From Thermoanaerobacterales bacterium 50_218 (GTDB taxonomy: Bacteria; Bacillota; DSM-12270; Thermacetogeniales; Thermacetogeniaceae), in assembly GCA_001508855.1 (NCBI GenBank), contig LGFL01000003.1, positions 1-64,000 of the forward strand: 64,000 bases of DNA, read 5' to 3'. Every line of letters begins with the position of its first letter. Positions within the stretch are counted from its first letter, which is position 1. This document shows, in pieces, positions 25,091 to 34,029 of this stretch. Under the pieces are notes generated by a model. It did no database searches and was not told the origin of the DNA. It worked only from the letters and a program-made list of their open reading frames with translations. The translations under genes and the position numbers were made by a program.

Positions 25091-26598
25091 TTGTTACTCA
25101 GAATCTCCTTTGTCAGAACCTCACGAACAACCTGGCGATCATCAAAAGGAATTGTTCTATCTTTCAAGATCTGGTAGTTCTCATGGCCCTTTCCAGCAAT
25201 AACCACGAAGTCGCCTTTTTGAGCGCAATGGAGAGCACTTCTGATCGCCTGGTAACGGTCCTCGACCACAGAATAGGCCGAGGTAACTCCTTTAATTCCT
25301 GCCTCGATCTGCGCCAGGATCTTTTCCGGATCCTCAGTGCGGGGGTTATCAGAAGTGATGAAAGTGAAGTCACAAATGCTTCCAGCGATTCTCCCCATAA
25401 TCGGTCTTTTTTCTTGGTCACGGTCACCACCGCAGCCGAAAACCACGATCAGTTTTCCCTTGGTAAGGGCGCGCGCCGTTTCTAAAACCTTCTTCAAGCC
25501 ATCTGGAGTGTGGGCATAATCGACAACAACGGTAAAATTCTGCCCCAGGTCGATTACCTCAAAGCGCCCTGGAACCCTCTTTACTTGCGCCAGAGCTTTC
25601 TGGAGAGCAGGTAGAGAAAGTCCTTCCTGAATCCCCACAGCAATAGCTGCAAGGGCATTATACACGTTGAACTCTCCCGGCAGAGCGATTGCAAAGGGGA
25701 ACTTCTCTCCGGCAAAGCCCAAATTGAAGGTAGTTCCCGTTGGACTCATCTGGATATCCTGCGCAACCACATCGGCTCCCTTCCGAAGCCCATAAGTGAG
25801 AACGGGAACATTCACTTTTCTAATAATCTCTCTTCCTGCAGGATCGTCTGCATTGACAACAGCGTAACATGACCTTTTCTTTGTCCTGTTCTGATCCAGT
25901 CCAGTAAAGAGAAGCAACTTGCTGGCAAAATATTCCTCAAAACTTGCATGAAAATCGAGGTGGTCCTGTGTTAAATTGGTAAAAACAGCCACATCGAATT
26001 CACACAAAGCAACACGATGCAGAGCCAGGCCATGGGAAGATACTTCCATTACTGCAGATTTCACACCTGCAGAAACCATTTTCCGGAGCAGACACTGTAG
26101 ATCTAAGGACTCAGGGGTGGTCCGGTTCCCGGCAACCTTTTCGTCTCCGATTTTATTCCATACAGTGCCAATCAAACCTGTTTTCTGCCCTTTCGCTCTG
26201 AGTACAGCCTCGATCAGGTGCGTGGTGGTGGTTTTGCCATTGGTTCCGGTGACACCAAACAGGGCCAGCTCTCTGCTGGGGTGGCCGTAAAAGTTGGCAG
26301 CGAGGACGGCAAGGGCGTGACGGGTATTTTCCAGGCGCGCCCAGGCAATCCCGTGAGGGATCGGCACATCTCGTTCTACGACAACTCCAACCGCTCCTCG
26401 CTGGAGAGCATCGTTGATGTAGTAGTGACCATCAGTTCGAAAGCCCTTAATGCACACAAAGACATCCCCTGGCCTGATTTTTCGAGAATCATAGTGGATC
26501 CCCGTTACCTTTGTCTCCAGTCCTTCTCCGGAAATTACTTTTAAGCCTTGGAGGAGACTGTTAAAGCTGCACGCCAGTGTTCGCTCAACTCCTTCCAG
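25087..26598 (-). CDS. murE: UDP-N-acetylmuramoyl-tripeptide synthetase (meso-DAP type), apparent CTG start
   Basis: Mur ligase adding the third stem residue. The P-loop is GTNGKTTTTHL and the C-terminal DNPR motif (SDNPRTEDP) indicates meso-diaminopimelate. The first conventional start codon is GTG 26457, but that removes about 47 conserved residues, including GIHYDSRKIRPGDVFV, the UDP-binding region seen intact in frame upstream. No ATG, GTG or TTG occurs before it. The best candidate is CTG at 26598, 2 bases after the spoVD stop, with AAGGAG (26609-26614) 10 bases upstream; another CTG is at 26577. Length would be 503 residues, normal for MurE. A sequencing error in the overlap is the alternative. 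Confidence 0.85.
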   Translation of the reverse strand: MEGVERTLACSFNSLLQGLKVISGEGLETKVTGIHYDSRKIRPGDVFVCIKGFRTDGHYYINDALQRGAVGVVVERDVPIPHGIAWARLENTRHALAVLAANFYGHPSRELALFGVTGTNGKTTTTHLIEAVLRAKGQKTGLIGTVWNKIGDEKVAGNRTTPESLDLQCLLRKMVSAGVKSAVMEVSSHGLALHRVALCEFDVAVFTNLTQDHLDFHASFEEYFASKLLLFTGLDQNRTKKRSCYAVVNADDPAGREIIRKVNVPVLTYGLRKGADVVAQDIQMSPTGTTFNLGFAGEKFPFAIALPGEFNVYNALAAIAVGIQEGLSLPALQKALAQVKRVPGRFEVIDLGQNFTVVVDYAHTPDGLKKVLETARALTKGKLIVVFGCGGDRDQEKRPIMGRIAGSICDFTFITSDNPRTEDPEKILAQIEAGIKGVTSAYSVVEDRYQAIRSALHCAQKGDFVVIAGKGHENYQILKDRTIPFDDRQVVREVLTKEILSNK

Positions 26599-26600
26599 TT

Positions 26601-28736
26601 CTAAGGTGCTCCTTCCAGAGGAAGAGGAGCCTGAAATTTTACCCGGATCTTGGTCCCTTGTTTTACCCGTTCTCCTGCCGAGGGGTTTTGCTCAACAGCA
26701 ACTCCGGTGGGGTAAGGAGCTCCTTCTGGAACTAGGAACAAATTGAGCATCCCCAGCAGTTCTGCTACTTCCCGCAGACTCTTCCCCTTTAGCTCTGGAA
26801 CAACAACTTCCCCGTCACTCTTGATCTCGAGACCACCCAAATCAAGAAGAACCTCACTCCCTTTTTCCACCTGTGCTCCATCAAGAGGGACCTGACTTTT
26901 TACCAGATTCCCTTCACCTGTGCATACAGCCTGTAGACCAGCTTCGCTGAGGATCTTCTTAGCCTCATCTACTGGGAGATTGACGACAGAAGGAACAACA
27001 ACAAAGTCTTTCTCACTTTCTTCTTCCCCAGGCTGATAACGCATGGGAACTCCCAGGTAGCGGAGAGCATCTCTCATCACTTCGCGAAAAACCGGGGCAG
27101 CCACTGTGCCACCATAGTAAGGATAACCCTGGGGGCTGTCGACAATTACCAGAACCGCCAGCCGGGGATCATCAGTTGGGCCAAACCCAACGAACGAGGC
27201 TACGTGTTCGGTAGCAGAATACCCGCCACCAGGTAAAGCTTTTTGAGCGGTTCCGGTTTTTCCTGCTACAGCGTAGCCTTCAATATAGGCATTGCGTCCT
27301 GTCCCGTAAGAAACGACACCTTCTAAGAGTTGGCTGACTTTGCGTGCTGTCTCCGCGGAAATCACTTGGCGAATCACCTGGGGTTTGAACCTTTTCACAA
27401 CCTTACCTTCGCGATTCCGCAACTCCTTCACCAGATAGGGTTTCATCAGTTTTCCCCCATTGGCAACCACGGCAATGGCCGAAATCAACTGGATCGGGGT
27501 CACAGCATTAGCCTGCCCAATGGACATACAGGCAAGATCCACCTGGGTCACTTTCTCTTCGGGCATGATGATTCCACTGGCTTCACCTGGAAGATCAATC
27601 CCAAGGGGTCTTCCAAATCCGAAAGCTCGCAGATACTTGTAAAAGCGGTCCACCCCAAGACGCAATCCAAGAGTGATAAAGCCAGGATTGCAAGAATTTT
27701 GAACAACCTCGGCGAGGGTTTGGTCACCATGCCCCTTTTGATTCCAACAGTGCATCACACGGTCAGCTACTTTGATGTATCCAGGGTCGTAAAAATGCTC
27801 GTTTTCTTTGACAACTCCCTCTTCTAGTGCTGCGGCGAGGGTCACAACTTTAAATGTTGAGCCAGGCTCATAACTGTTGCAAACGGCGATATTCCGCCTC
27901 ACTGAATCAGGATAGTCTTTGTAATTGTTAGGATCGAAAGCAGGTCTATTGGCAAGCGCCAGGATTTCGCCGGTATTGGGATCCATCACAATAATTGTAG
28001 CACTTTTAGGGTGCCACTGCTGAACTACTTTCTCCAGTTCCCGCTCTGTAATATGCTGGATTGTCTGATCGATTGTCAAAACGACACTCAATCCTTGTTC
28101 TGGAGGAATATACTTGTGGGTAGCCTCGGGTATCTCTCTACCAGCAGCATCGCACTCGATCAGCAATCGACCCGGAATGCCCGACAATTCCTTGTCATAA
28201 AAAAGTTCAACACCTTCTAGCCCCTGATTGTAATCACCAGCAATTCCCAGCACGTGGGCTGCCAAGTCTTTTTTTGGGTAAAACCTCTGGGGCTTAGGAA
28301 TAATCCCAATTCCGGGTAAACGGAGTTCCCGCAATTTTTGGGATTGTTCAGGCTGCAATTTGAACTTAATCCAGACAGACTGCTGATCCAATGTAATGCG
28401 GCGGTAGACTTCCTCTTCATCAAGGTCAAGAATACTGGCGAGTTTCTGAGCAATGAACCGCGCCTTCCCTGATTTTTTGACTTCAGCAGGTATGGCATAA
28501 ACCGCGTCTGCTTTGATGCTGATTGCCAGTTCCCGGCCGCAGCGATCGTAAATGATGCCTCGCTCAGGTTCCACAGTAATCCTTCGGATCCTGTTGGCCA
28601 GTGCCTGCTGCTGGTACCAGGTTCCCCGGACGAGTTGTAGCCAGACCAAACGGAATTCCAGCAAGAAGAAAACCAAAATCGCGCCAAAAAAGACAAATAT
28701 TATTCTTTTTCTGACACCACTAGCTCTTTTCAACAA
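26601..28736 (-). CDS. spoVD: Class B penicillin-binding protein with PASTA domains (SpoVD/PBP2B type)
   Basis: 711-residue transpeptidase cross-linking peptidoglycan at the septum or spore cortex. One N-terminal transmembrane helix (about residues 11-30), a dimerisation domain starting EPERGIIYDRCGRELA, then the transpeptidase with active-site Ser293 in PGSTFK, SCN in VVQNSCNPG, and KTG in VAGKTGTAQK. Two C-terminal PASTA domains follow (about 575-635 and 640-705). Placement after ftsL and before murE is the position of spoVD/pbpB; Clostridia often have a single such gene serving division and sporulation, so the exact name is uncertain. The start is TTG. Confidence 0.9.
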   Translation of the reverse strand: MLKRASGVRKRIIFVFFGAILVFFLLEFRLVWLQLVRGTWYQQQALANRIRRITVEPERGIIYDRCGRELAISIKADAVYAIPAEVKKSGKARFIAQKLASILDLDEEEVYRRITLDQQSVWIKFKLQPEQSQKLRELRLPGIGIIPKPQRFYPKKDLAAHVLGIAGDYNQGLEGVELFYDKELSGIPGRLLIECDAAGREIPEATHKYIPPEQGLSVVLTIDQTIQHITERELEKVVQQWHPKSATIIVMDPNTGEILALANRPAFDPNNYKDYPDSVRRNIAVCNSYEPGSTFKVVTLAAALEEGVVKENEHFYDPGYIKVADRVMHCWNQKGHGDQTLAEVVQNSCNPGFITLGLRLGVDRFYKYLRAFGFGRPLGIDLPGEASGIIMPEEKVTQVDLACMSIGQANAVTPIQLISAIAVVANGGKLMKPYLVKELRNREGKVVKRFKPQVIRQVISAETARKVSQLLEGVVSYGTGRNAYIEGYAVAGKTGTAQKALPGGGYSATEHVASFVGFGPTDDPRLAVLVIVDSPQGYPYYGGTVAAPVFREVMRDALRYLGVPMRYQPGEEESEKDFVVVPSVVNLPVDEAKKILSEAGLQAVCTGEGNLVKSQVPLDGAQVEKGSEVLLDLGGLEIKSDGEVVVPELKGKSLREVAELLGMLNLFLVPEGAPYPTGVAVEQNPSAGERVKQGTKIRVKFQAPLPLEGAP

Positions 28737-28751
28737 AAGAACTCACCCCGC

Positions 28752-29210
28752 TCAGCGGGGCGAAGCTTCAGCCTTTCCGGCGAACTTTTGGGCAACCAGC
28801 AGGAGTTTTCTCTTCCATTTCGCCTCATTACTTTCCGTTTTCTCCTCACTCGTTGGAAAACTCGGCGGAAGAGTGGCCAACAATACCTCTTCTGGCTCCT
28901 TCATTCCCAGTTTTGTTCTGGCAATCTTTTCGATCCGCTCAGGTGCCTGAAGCTTCGCTATCTCTAATTCTAATCTCAGGTTCTCTTTTTGCAAACTGTT
29001 AATTTCATGTTGCAAGGATTCGATTTCGTATCCAAGAGCAACGATTCGAGCGTGTCTGGAAGTGTAAAACAATCCCATAGCAAAACAGGATAAAATCAGG
29101 ACAACGACGCGAAAATACGTTTTTAAGCTAATTTTTCGGACAAGTCGCTTTCTGTTCTGAGGTTCCTGGTGAACCTGGTAAGAAACAGATTTTTTTTCTG
29201 CCAATACCAA
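28752..29210 (-). CDS. ftsL: Cell division protein FtsL-like
   Basis: 152-residue bitopic protein: cytoplasmic basic N-terminus (about 28 residues), one transmembrane helix (about 30-48), then a leucine-rich coiled coil (about 55-95, IESLQHEINSLQKENLRLELEI region) and the terminal motif IARTKLGM seen in FtsL/DivIC proteins. It helps assemble the divisome with FtsQ and activates septal synthesis. The start is TTG 29210 with GAGGTG 8 bases upstream. The tail after residue 105 is charged and low in conservation. It lies between rsmH and spoVD, the FtsL position. Confidence 0.85.
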   Translation of the reverse strand: MVLAEKKSVSYQVHQEPQNRKRLVRKISLKTYFRVVVLILSCFAMGLFYTSRHARIVALGYEIESLQHEINSLQKENLRLELEIAKLQAPERIEKIARTKLGMKEPEEVLLATLPPSFPTSEEKTESNEAKWKRKLLLVAQKFAGKAEASPR

Positions 29211-29242
29211 CTGTATTCACCTCATCCGGTTTCTATTCCCTG

Positions 29243-30154
29243 CTACACCAGCGTGCGTTCAGCTGCCCGAAGCTTTGCACTGCGCGCTCTGGGGTTGTTT
29301 TTCACTTCCCCAGTGGTCGGAACAACAGGCTTGCGGGTCAGAATCTTGAGGCATTTTTCGCTTTCCCACTTTTTGAAGATGTTTTTGACAGTTCGGTCTT
29401 CCAGTGAGTGGAAGGAAATGACCACAATTCTTCCTCCTGGTTTCAGTAAAGGAATTGCGTCCTCCACCCCCCTGACAATACTGGAAAGCTCATCGTTGAC
29501 TGCGATCCGGAGGGCCTGAAAAGTGCGTTTCGCAGGATGGGGACCTCTTCGACGGGCAGCCGCTGGAATCGCGGCCTTTATAATTTCTACTAATTGGCCA
29601 GTTGTGGCGATCGGGGCCTTTCGACGGTAATCAACGATGAATCTGGCAATCCTTCTTGCCCATTTCTCCTCACCGTAGCGAGAAATGATCGCAGCAAGCT
29701 CCTCTTCACTCAACTTATTGACGAGGTCATAGGCAGTGACCTTGGTCCCCTCCTGATCCATGCGCATATCTAGTGGTGCATCATAGTTGTAACTGAACCC
29801 CCTTTCTGGGGTCAGCAGTTGGATTGCAGAAACCCCGAGATCGAAGAGGAATCCATCAACCTGAGATATCTCCAGTTCTTCCATTACAACTTTAATTTCA
29901 GAGAAATTTTTGTGAATGAGGGTCACTTGCCCTGAATATGGTGCCAGAACTTCTTGCGCCTTGAGAAGGGCCTTTTTGTCACGGTCAATCCCGATTAACC
30001 GCCCCCGACTTCCGATTTGCTGGAGTATTCTCAGAGCGTGTCCTCCACCACCTACAGTGCAATCAACATAAATTCCGCCTTCACGGACAGCAAGATAATG
30101 AAGGACTTCTTCTACAAGCACCGGCTTATGCTCCAGATGCAAAGATCCCATCAT
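29243..30154 (-). CDS. rsmH: 16S rRNA (cytosine1402-N4)-methyltransferase
   Basis: 303-residue RsmH (MraW), which methylates N4 of C1402 in 16S r[16 protein letters not shown] at the start, the SAM-binding [46 protein letters not shown] and the C-terminal [15 protein letters not shown] are all typical. It begins 29 bases inside mraZ (ATG ATG at 30154), so translation is coupled. A normal second gene of the dcw cluster. Confidence 0.96.
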   Translation of the reverse strand: MMGSLHLEHKPVLVEEVLHYLAVREGGIYVDCTVGGGGHALRILQQIGSRGRLIGIDRDKKALLKAQEVLAPYSGQVTLIHKNFSEIKVVMEELEISQVDGFLFDLGVSAIQLLTPERGFSYNYDAPLDMRMDQEGTKVTAYDLVNKLSEEELAAIISRYGEEKWARRIARFIVDYRRKAPIATTGQLVEIIKAAIPAAARRRGPHPAKRTFQALRIAVNDELSSIVRGVEDAIPLLKPGGRIVVISFHSLEDRTVKNIFKKWESEKCLKILTRKPVVPTTGEVKNNPRARSAKLRAAERTLV

Positions 30155-30572
30155 CTCCCATCTTTTCGGCTAGTTTCTCATATGCCTTTTCCGCCTGCGC
30201 AGAGTATTCCAGCCACTTGTCCTTCGCCCAGATTTCAATCCTCGTGGCCACACCGATAATCACTACCTCGCGATTTATCGAAGCATAATCTCGCAATGAG
30301 TGGGGCAAAAGGATCCGTCCCTGAGCATCAAGCTCACACTCGGTGGCTCCGGAAAAAAAGAAACGGGAGAAAGCCCTCGCTTCCGGCTTCGTCAGAGGCA
30401 AGTTCCGTAGTTTGTTCTCCAAGGCCTGCCATTCCGGAAGGGGAAAGATGAAGAGACAGTGGTCGAGACCGCGCGTTACGATACAGCGATCACCGAGGTG
30501 ATTCCTAAATTTCGCCGGAAGGATCAAACGCCCTTTCCCATCGAGATTGTGATGGTACTCCCCGATGAACAT
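30126..30572 (-). CDS. mraZ: Transcriptional regulator MraZ
   Basis: 148-residue MraZ with two SpoVT-AbrB-type half-domains, each with the DxxGR signature: [18 protein letters not shown] near residue 5 and [20 protein letters not shown] near residue 80. MraZ forms ring oligomers that bind repeated boxes ahead of its own gene and repress the dcw cluster. The frame extends to 30629, but the ATG at 30572 is the right start: it matches the family, is preceded by a G-rich SD, and the upstream extension would overlap the GTGG operator array. Confidence 0.95.
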   Translation of the reverse strand: MFIGEYHHNLDGKGRLILPAKFRNHLGDRCIVTRGLDHCLFIFPLPEWQALENKLRNLPLTKPEARAFSRFFFSGATECELDAQGRILLPHSLRDYASINREVVIIGVATRIEIWAKDKWLEYSAQAEKAYEKLAEKMGDDGIFASGA

Positions 30573-30581
30573 CAATTTTCC

Positions 30582-30626
30582 CCACTTTACTAAACATTCA
30601 AACCACTTTCCTCCACTTCTTTCCAC
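30582..30626 (-). promoter_or_regulatory. Predicted MraZ operator: decamer-phased GTGG boxes
   Basis: Minus strand GTGG at 30623-30626, 30613-30616 and 30603-30606, exactly 10 bases apart, with A-rich intervening sequence (two of the intervals end GAA/AAA). A fourth GTGG at 30582-30585 is 21 bases further on. E. coli MraZ binds TGGGN5 repeats of the same 10-base period, and the Mycoplasma site is AAAGTG-based. The array begins just after the predicted -10, where a bound ring would block transcription. Confidence 0.65.
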
Positions 30627-30629
30627 CAA

Positions 30630-30658
30630 GTATTCTGCACAGAAGTAAAAAATCCTTC
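30630..30658 (-). promoter_or_regulatory. Predicted sigma-H promoter heading the dcw cluster
   Basis: Minus strand: GAAGGATTT (30650-30658), 11 bases, GCAGAATAC (30630-30638). The -35 matches RnAGGAwWW completely and the -10 keeps GAAT of RnnGAATww, with the correct 11-base spacer. It lies about 60 bases before mraZ and adjacent to the MraZ box array. This is the best sigma-H-like site in the window. Confidence 0.6.
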
Positions 30659-30713
30659 TTCACCTTTAAAGTTGGTTCCTGATGCCTAAAAAAAATCGGC
30701 CAGAGCGCCTAAA

Positions 30714-30748
30714 ACAAATCAAAAAAACTTCCACCTTACGGGTGGAAG
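30714..30748 (-). terminator. Intrinsic terminator upstream of the dcw cluster
   Basis: Perfect 8-bp stem CTTCCACC (30728-30735) / GGTGGAAG (30741-30748), 5-base loop, followed by TTTTTTTGATTTG in the minus direction. It ends the transcript of the membrane protein gene and insulates the mraZ promoter. Confidence 0.88.
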
Positions 30749-30781
30749 CATATCCTATTCTGAAAATTTTTTCTTAAACTC

Positions 30782-31258
30782 CTAAACTTTCCTGAACGCA
30801 TTCCTGAGTTGAGGTGTGGTAAAAATGACTACAGCCAAAGCATGGAGCACCACAGACAAAAGGAAGAAATAAATAAAGTTCCACCGAATGAAAATCAGGT
30901 ACCCCATAATTACTGCGAAGTAAGCAACCGCAGTATTTAAAAAGCCGAAAGTTGCCAGGTAGATCCCTTTCTCTGCAGTTCCTCCAGGGAGATGTTCCCA
31001 ATAATGGAGGAAAATCAGCATTTCCGGCATATAAGCCAGGAGCATAAAGAGAGGAATCCCAAAAAGAGGCAGTAAAGCAACAGGAAATCGCCACATCCCG
31101 AGAATGGAAACCCCGATGAGATTAGTGATTAAAGCAATCACAGTTCCTCCAAGGAAACTCGGCATCAACAGGGTAACTATTCGTTCTCGGGGAACGATCA
31201 AGAAAACAACAGCCCACAACACCAGAAAAAGACCCAGCCATAAGTAATTGGCTGACAA
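30782..31258 (-). CDS. Polytopic membrane protein of unknown function
   Basis: About 158-residue protein made of five or six hydrophobic segments with short loops; arrangement slightly recalls the clostridial CBO0543-type small membrane proteins, but this is not a firm assignment. Notable are the charged turn VPRERI near residue 24 and a central loop MPEMLIFLHYWEHLPGGTAEKG with two histidines. The frame opens at GTG 31273, where the SD would touch the start; TTG 31258 has GAGGTG 6 bases upstream and is preferred. It is a single-gene unit between two terminators. Confidence 0.6.
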   Translation of the reverse strand: MSANYLWLGLFLVLWAVVFLIVPRERIVTLLMPSFLGGTVIALITNLIGVSILGMWRFPVALLPLFGIPLFMLLAYMPEMLIFLHYWEHLPGGTAEKGIYLATFGFLNTAVAYFAVIMGYLIFIRWNFIYFFLLSVVLHALAVVIFTTPQLRNAFRKV

Positions 31259-31363
31259 ATGTGACCACCTCACTCCTGCTCACTTTTCTTCTGCTCCTAC
31301 TTCATTTCAAGTATGTCCATTTTTATCTCCTGCTATGTAAATTACATTGGCTTGCTTCCTAAC

Positions 31364-31412
31364 AAAAAAACGGCGGACACTTATCTCTCCAGGTGAGAGA
31401 AAAAGTGTCCGC
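31364..31412 (-). terminator. Intrinsic terminator after trpB2
   Basis: A long hairpin with outer stem GCGGACACTT (31373-31382) / AAGTGTCCGC (31403-31412) and a further imperfect inner stem (TCTC/GAGA), followed by a seven-T run in the minus direction (31364-31370). It lies about 70 bases past the trpB2 stop. Confidence 0.85.
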
Positions 31413-31484
31413 TCCCGGCCTTCGCTCCATCGAAGGTTTAGTTTCTGGCCAATTTATTTTCGTGATTCCTGGCACCCTTTACGC

Positions 31485-32855
31485 TCAAACTTCAATTTTA
31501 GGAACAGTCTCCAGGCTTTTAGCAACCATTGCTTGAGAGTAAGTGACATTGTCGAGTTCATTGTTCAAATAAGCCTCGTAGGCCGTGAGGTCAAAGTGGC
31601 CGTGACCGCTGAGGTTAAACAGGATTACCCTTTCATCACCTTTTTCTCTGGCCTCTTCGGCTTCTATTATTGCTGCATGGATAGCATGGGCAGATTCAGG
31701 AGCCGGGAGGATACCTTCGTTTCGGGCGAAAAAAACGAGGCTCTTGAACACTTCCAACTGGCCGTATGCCTTAGCTTCGATATAGCCATCATGGTAGAGT
31801 TTGCTGACGAGAGGAGCTGCTCCATGGTAACGAAGGCCCCCGGCATGGATTCCAGGAGGGACAAAATCGTGCCCAAGTGTGTACATCTTAAGGAGTGGTG
31901 TAAAACCTGCCGTATCGCCGTAATCGTAGAGGTAGGCACCTTTGGTGAGAGTAGGACAGGCCAGTGGTTCGACAGCTACTGCTCTTACGTTTTTGCCTTC
32001 AAACCTGTCCTTTAAGAACGGAAAAGCAATTCCAGCAAAATTGCTCCCCCCACCGTGGCACCCGATGACGACATCAGGATAAACCCCAATCTTCTCCATT
32101 TGCGCTTTTGCTTCCAGTCCGATAATTGATTGGTGCAAAAGCACGTGATTGAGAACGCTTCCCAGCGAGTAATTTGTGTCTTTATTGTTGATCGCTTCTT
32201 CCATTGCTTCACTGATAGCTATTCCCAGACTTCCCAAGGAGTTAGGATCTTTTTCAAGCACCCGACGCCCTGCTTCTGTGTAAGGGCTGGGGCTGGGGAT
32301 TACTTTCGCCCCATAAGCTTCCATAAAGGAGCGGCGATAAGGTTTCTGGTCATAGCTGACTCTGACCATGTAAACCTTGCATTCCAGCCCAAAAAAGCAG
32401 CAGGCAATACTCAAAGCAGTTCCCCACTGCCCGGCACCGGTTTCTGTGGTGATTTTTTTGATCCCTGCCTTTTTGTTGTAAAAGGCCTGGGCGACAGCGG
32501 TATTTGGTTTGTGGCTTCCCGCAGGACTAACACCTTCGTACTTGTAATAGATCTGAGCAGGCGTCTTTAAAGCCTTCTCCAACCGGCGCGCCCTGTAGAG
32601 CGGAGTTGGTCTCCACAGGCGGTAAACATCCAAAACCTCTCCGGGAATGTCGATCCAGCGCTCCTGGCTGATCTCCTGCTCAATCAAACCGAGCGGAAAA
32701 ACCGCCGTGAGGTCCTCAGGAGAGACAGGTTGCCTGGTAGCGGAATTCAGAGGAGGGGGTGGGAGTTCAGGCATATCTGCCTGAATGTTGTACCAGCAAT
32801 CGGGAATTTCCTTTTCTTCAAGTAAAACCTTTACTACTCCTTCACTTTCTCTCAT
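31485..32855 (-). CDS. TrpB2-type tryptophan synthase beta-like protein
   Basis: About 456-residue PLP enzyme of the TrpB2 subgroup, which is longer than TrpB1 and often encoded without trpA. The PLP lysine is in GSHKPN (Lys126 counting from the longer start), and [11 protein letters not shown] is the phosphate cradle; the C-terminal [12 protein letters not shown] is typical. TrpB2 can make tryptophan from indole and serine, possibly with TrpA2 or as an indole-salvage enzyme. No other trp gene is nearby. The frame begins at GTG 32885; ATG 32855 better fits family length, though its AAGGAG is 13 bases away. A terminator follows. Confidence 0.88.
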   Translation of the reverse strand: MRESEGVVKVLLEEKEIPDCWYNIQADMPELPPPPLNSATRQPVSPEDLTAVFPLGLIEQEISQERWIDIPGEVLDVYRLWRPTPLYRARRLEKALKTPAQIYYKYEGVSPAGSHKPNTAVAQAFYNKKAGIKKITTETGAGQWGTALSIACCFFGLECKVYMVRVSYDQKPYRRSFMEAYGAKVIPSPSPYTEAGRRVLEKDPNSLGSLGIAISEAMEEAINNKDTNYSLGSVLNHVLLHQSIIGLEAKAQMEKIGVYPDVVIGCHGGGSNFAGIAFPFLKDRFEGKNVRAVAVEPLACPTLTKGAYLYDYGDTAGFTPLLKMYTLGHDFVPPGIHAGGLRYHGAAPLVSKLYHDGYIEAKAYGQLEVFKSLVFFARNEGILPAPESAHAIHAAIIEAEEAREKGDERVILFNLSGHGHFDLTAYEAYLNNELDNVTYSQAMVAKSLETVPKIEV

Positions 32856-32966
32856 CTCAGACTCAACTCTCCTTTCTCGGCTCACCTGGCCTAGTAAAAA
32901 TAAATTTTGCTCTAGTTTACCAAAACCCCGACCCTCCTGTCAACGAAAACAAAAAAAGTTTGTGAT

Positions 32967-33021
32967 CCGTCTGTGAAAATGAAAGTCAGGAGCAGGGAGA
33001 GGATTACTTTGTCACAGACGG
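32967..33021 (-). repeat. 10-bp inverted repeat between the activase gene and trpB2
   Basis: Arms CCGTCTGTGA (32967-32976) and TCACAGACGG (33012-33021) are perfect complements separated by 35 bases. In the minus direction a seven-T run follows after about 10 bases, so it may be the terminator of the activase operon. A long loop and T-run offset make this less typical than the other terminators here. Confidence 0.5.
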
Positions 33022-33030
33022 AACCAGTTT

Positions 33031-34029
33031 TTAAGAAATTGATTTGGCGATTAGTTCTTCTGTGGGGATGTTGCTCGTCGACCAGCGACCACATCTGTCA
33101 CCCCAGCGGGCAAGGACGTGGTCACCCTCTTTGATTTCGATAACCTCACAGTTATTGGGGCACCCCTTGCACTCAAAGCTGCGTGTCTGGAACTTCAGTT
33201 CAGCGACCTGGAAGCCACGGAACTTCGTAGGTTGCCCCTTGCGAAGTGCCCAATCACGCGCCAGTAGGGCAGCACCGTAAGCACCCATCACGTTGAAGTA
33301 GGGAGGAACGATGATCTCTGTTCCCAGCGCCTTCTCAAACGCAGCCCGCATCCCTTTGTTTGCTGCTACCCCTCCCTGGAAGACAACAGGCGGGAGGATT
33401 TCCTTGCCCTTACCCACGTTGTTTAGGTAATTGCGAACAAGGGCTTCACAGAGACCAGCGATGATGTCAGGGAGGGGGTGACCGAGTTGCTGTTTGTGAA
33501 TCATGTCAGACTCTGCGAAAACTGTGCAGCGGCCGGCAATTCTGACAGGGTTTTCTGCCTGGAGGGCGAGTTCCCCAAACTTCTCAATGGGGATGTTCAG
33601 CCGAAATGCCTGTTGGTCGAGAAAGGAACCGGTCCCGGCAGCGCAAACAGTGTTCATGGCGAAGTCAACGACGATCCCATCCCTGATGATGATGATCTTG
33701 GAGTCCTGCCCACCGATTTCCAGGACTGTCCTCACATCAGGGACCACCCGAAGGGCGGCAACAGCGTGGGCAGTGATCTCGTTCTTGATGATATCGGCCC
33801 CAACGAGTACTCCTGCCAGATAGCGGGCACTCCCTGTTGTTCCCACACCACAAACCCGATCCCGGGAGGAAAGCTGTTCCGCCAGCATGGAAAGGCCTTC
33901 CTGGACAACAGCAATTGGTCTCCCTTGGGTGCGAAGGTAAATCGGTGTGGTATACGGTTCTCCTCGGGGATCGAGCAACACCAGATTTGTGCTCACTGAA
34001 CCGACGTCAATTCCTAGGTAAAGATCCAT
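33031..34029 (-). CDS. BadF/BadG/BcrA/BcrD-type acyl-CoA dehydratase activase
   Basis: 332-residue ATPase of the ASKHA fold with the iron-sulfur activase pattern. N-terminal GIDVGSVSTNLVLLD binds phosphate, EIGGQDSK follows, and Cys129 (NTVCAAGTGSF) and Cys168 (AGRCTVFAESD) match the two cysteines that hold the [4Fe-4S] cluster shared across the dimer in HgdC. The C-terminal part adds CKGCPNNC (about residue 295), seen in long-form activases. It injects low-potential electrons into a dehydratase or reductase at ATP cost; the real target is unknown. It overlaps the next gene by 16 bases. Confidence 0.85.
   Translation of the reverse strand: MDLYLGIDVGSVSTNLVLLDPRGEPYTTPIYLRTQGRPIAVVQEGLSMLAEQLSSRDRVCGVGTTGSARYLAGVLVGADIIKNEITAHAVAALRVVPDVRTVLEIGGQDSKIIIIRDGIVVDFAMNTVCAAGTGSFLDQQAFRLNIPIEKFGELALQAENPVRIAGRCTVFAESDMIHKQQLGHPLPDIIAGLCEALVRNYLNNVGKGKEILPPVVFQGGVAANKGMRAAFEKALGTEIIVPPYFNVMGAYGAALLARDWALRKGQPTKFRGFQVAELKFQTRSFECKGCPNNCEVIEIKEGDHVLARWGDRCGRWSTSNIPTEELIAKSIS

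Noticed and set aside
31347-32015. 222-codon + strand frame opposite trpB2
   Set aside because: It overlaps a well-conserved enzyme gene and its terminator, with no ribosome binding site or recognisable domain.
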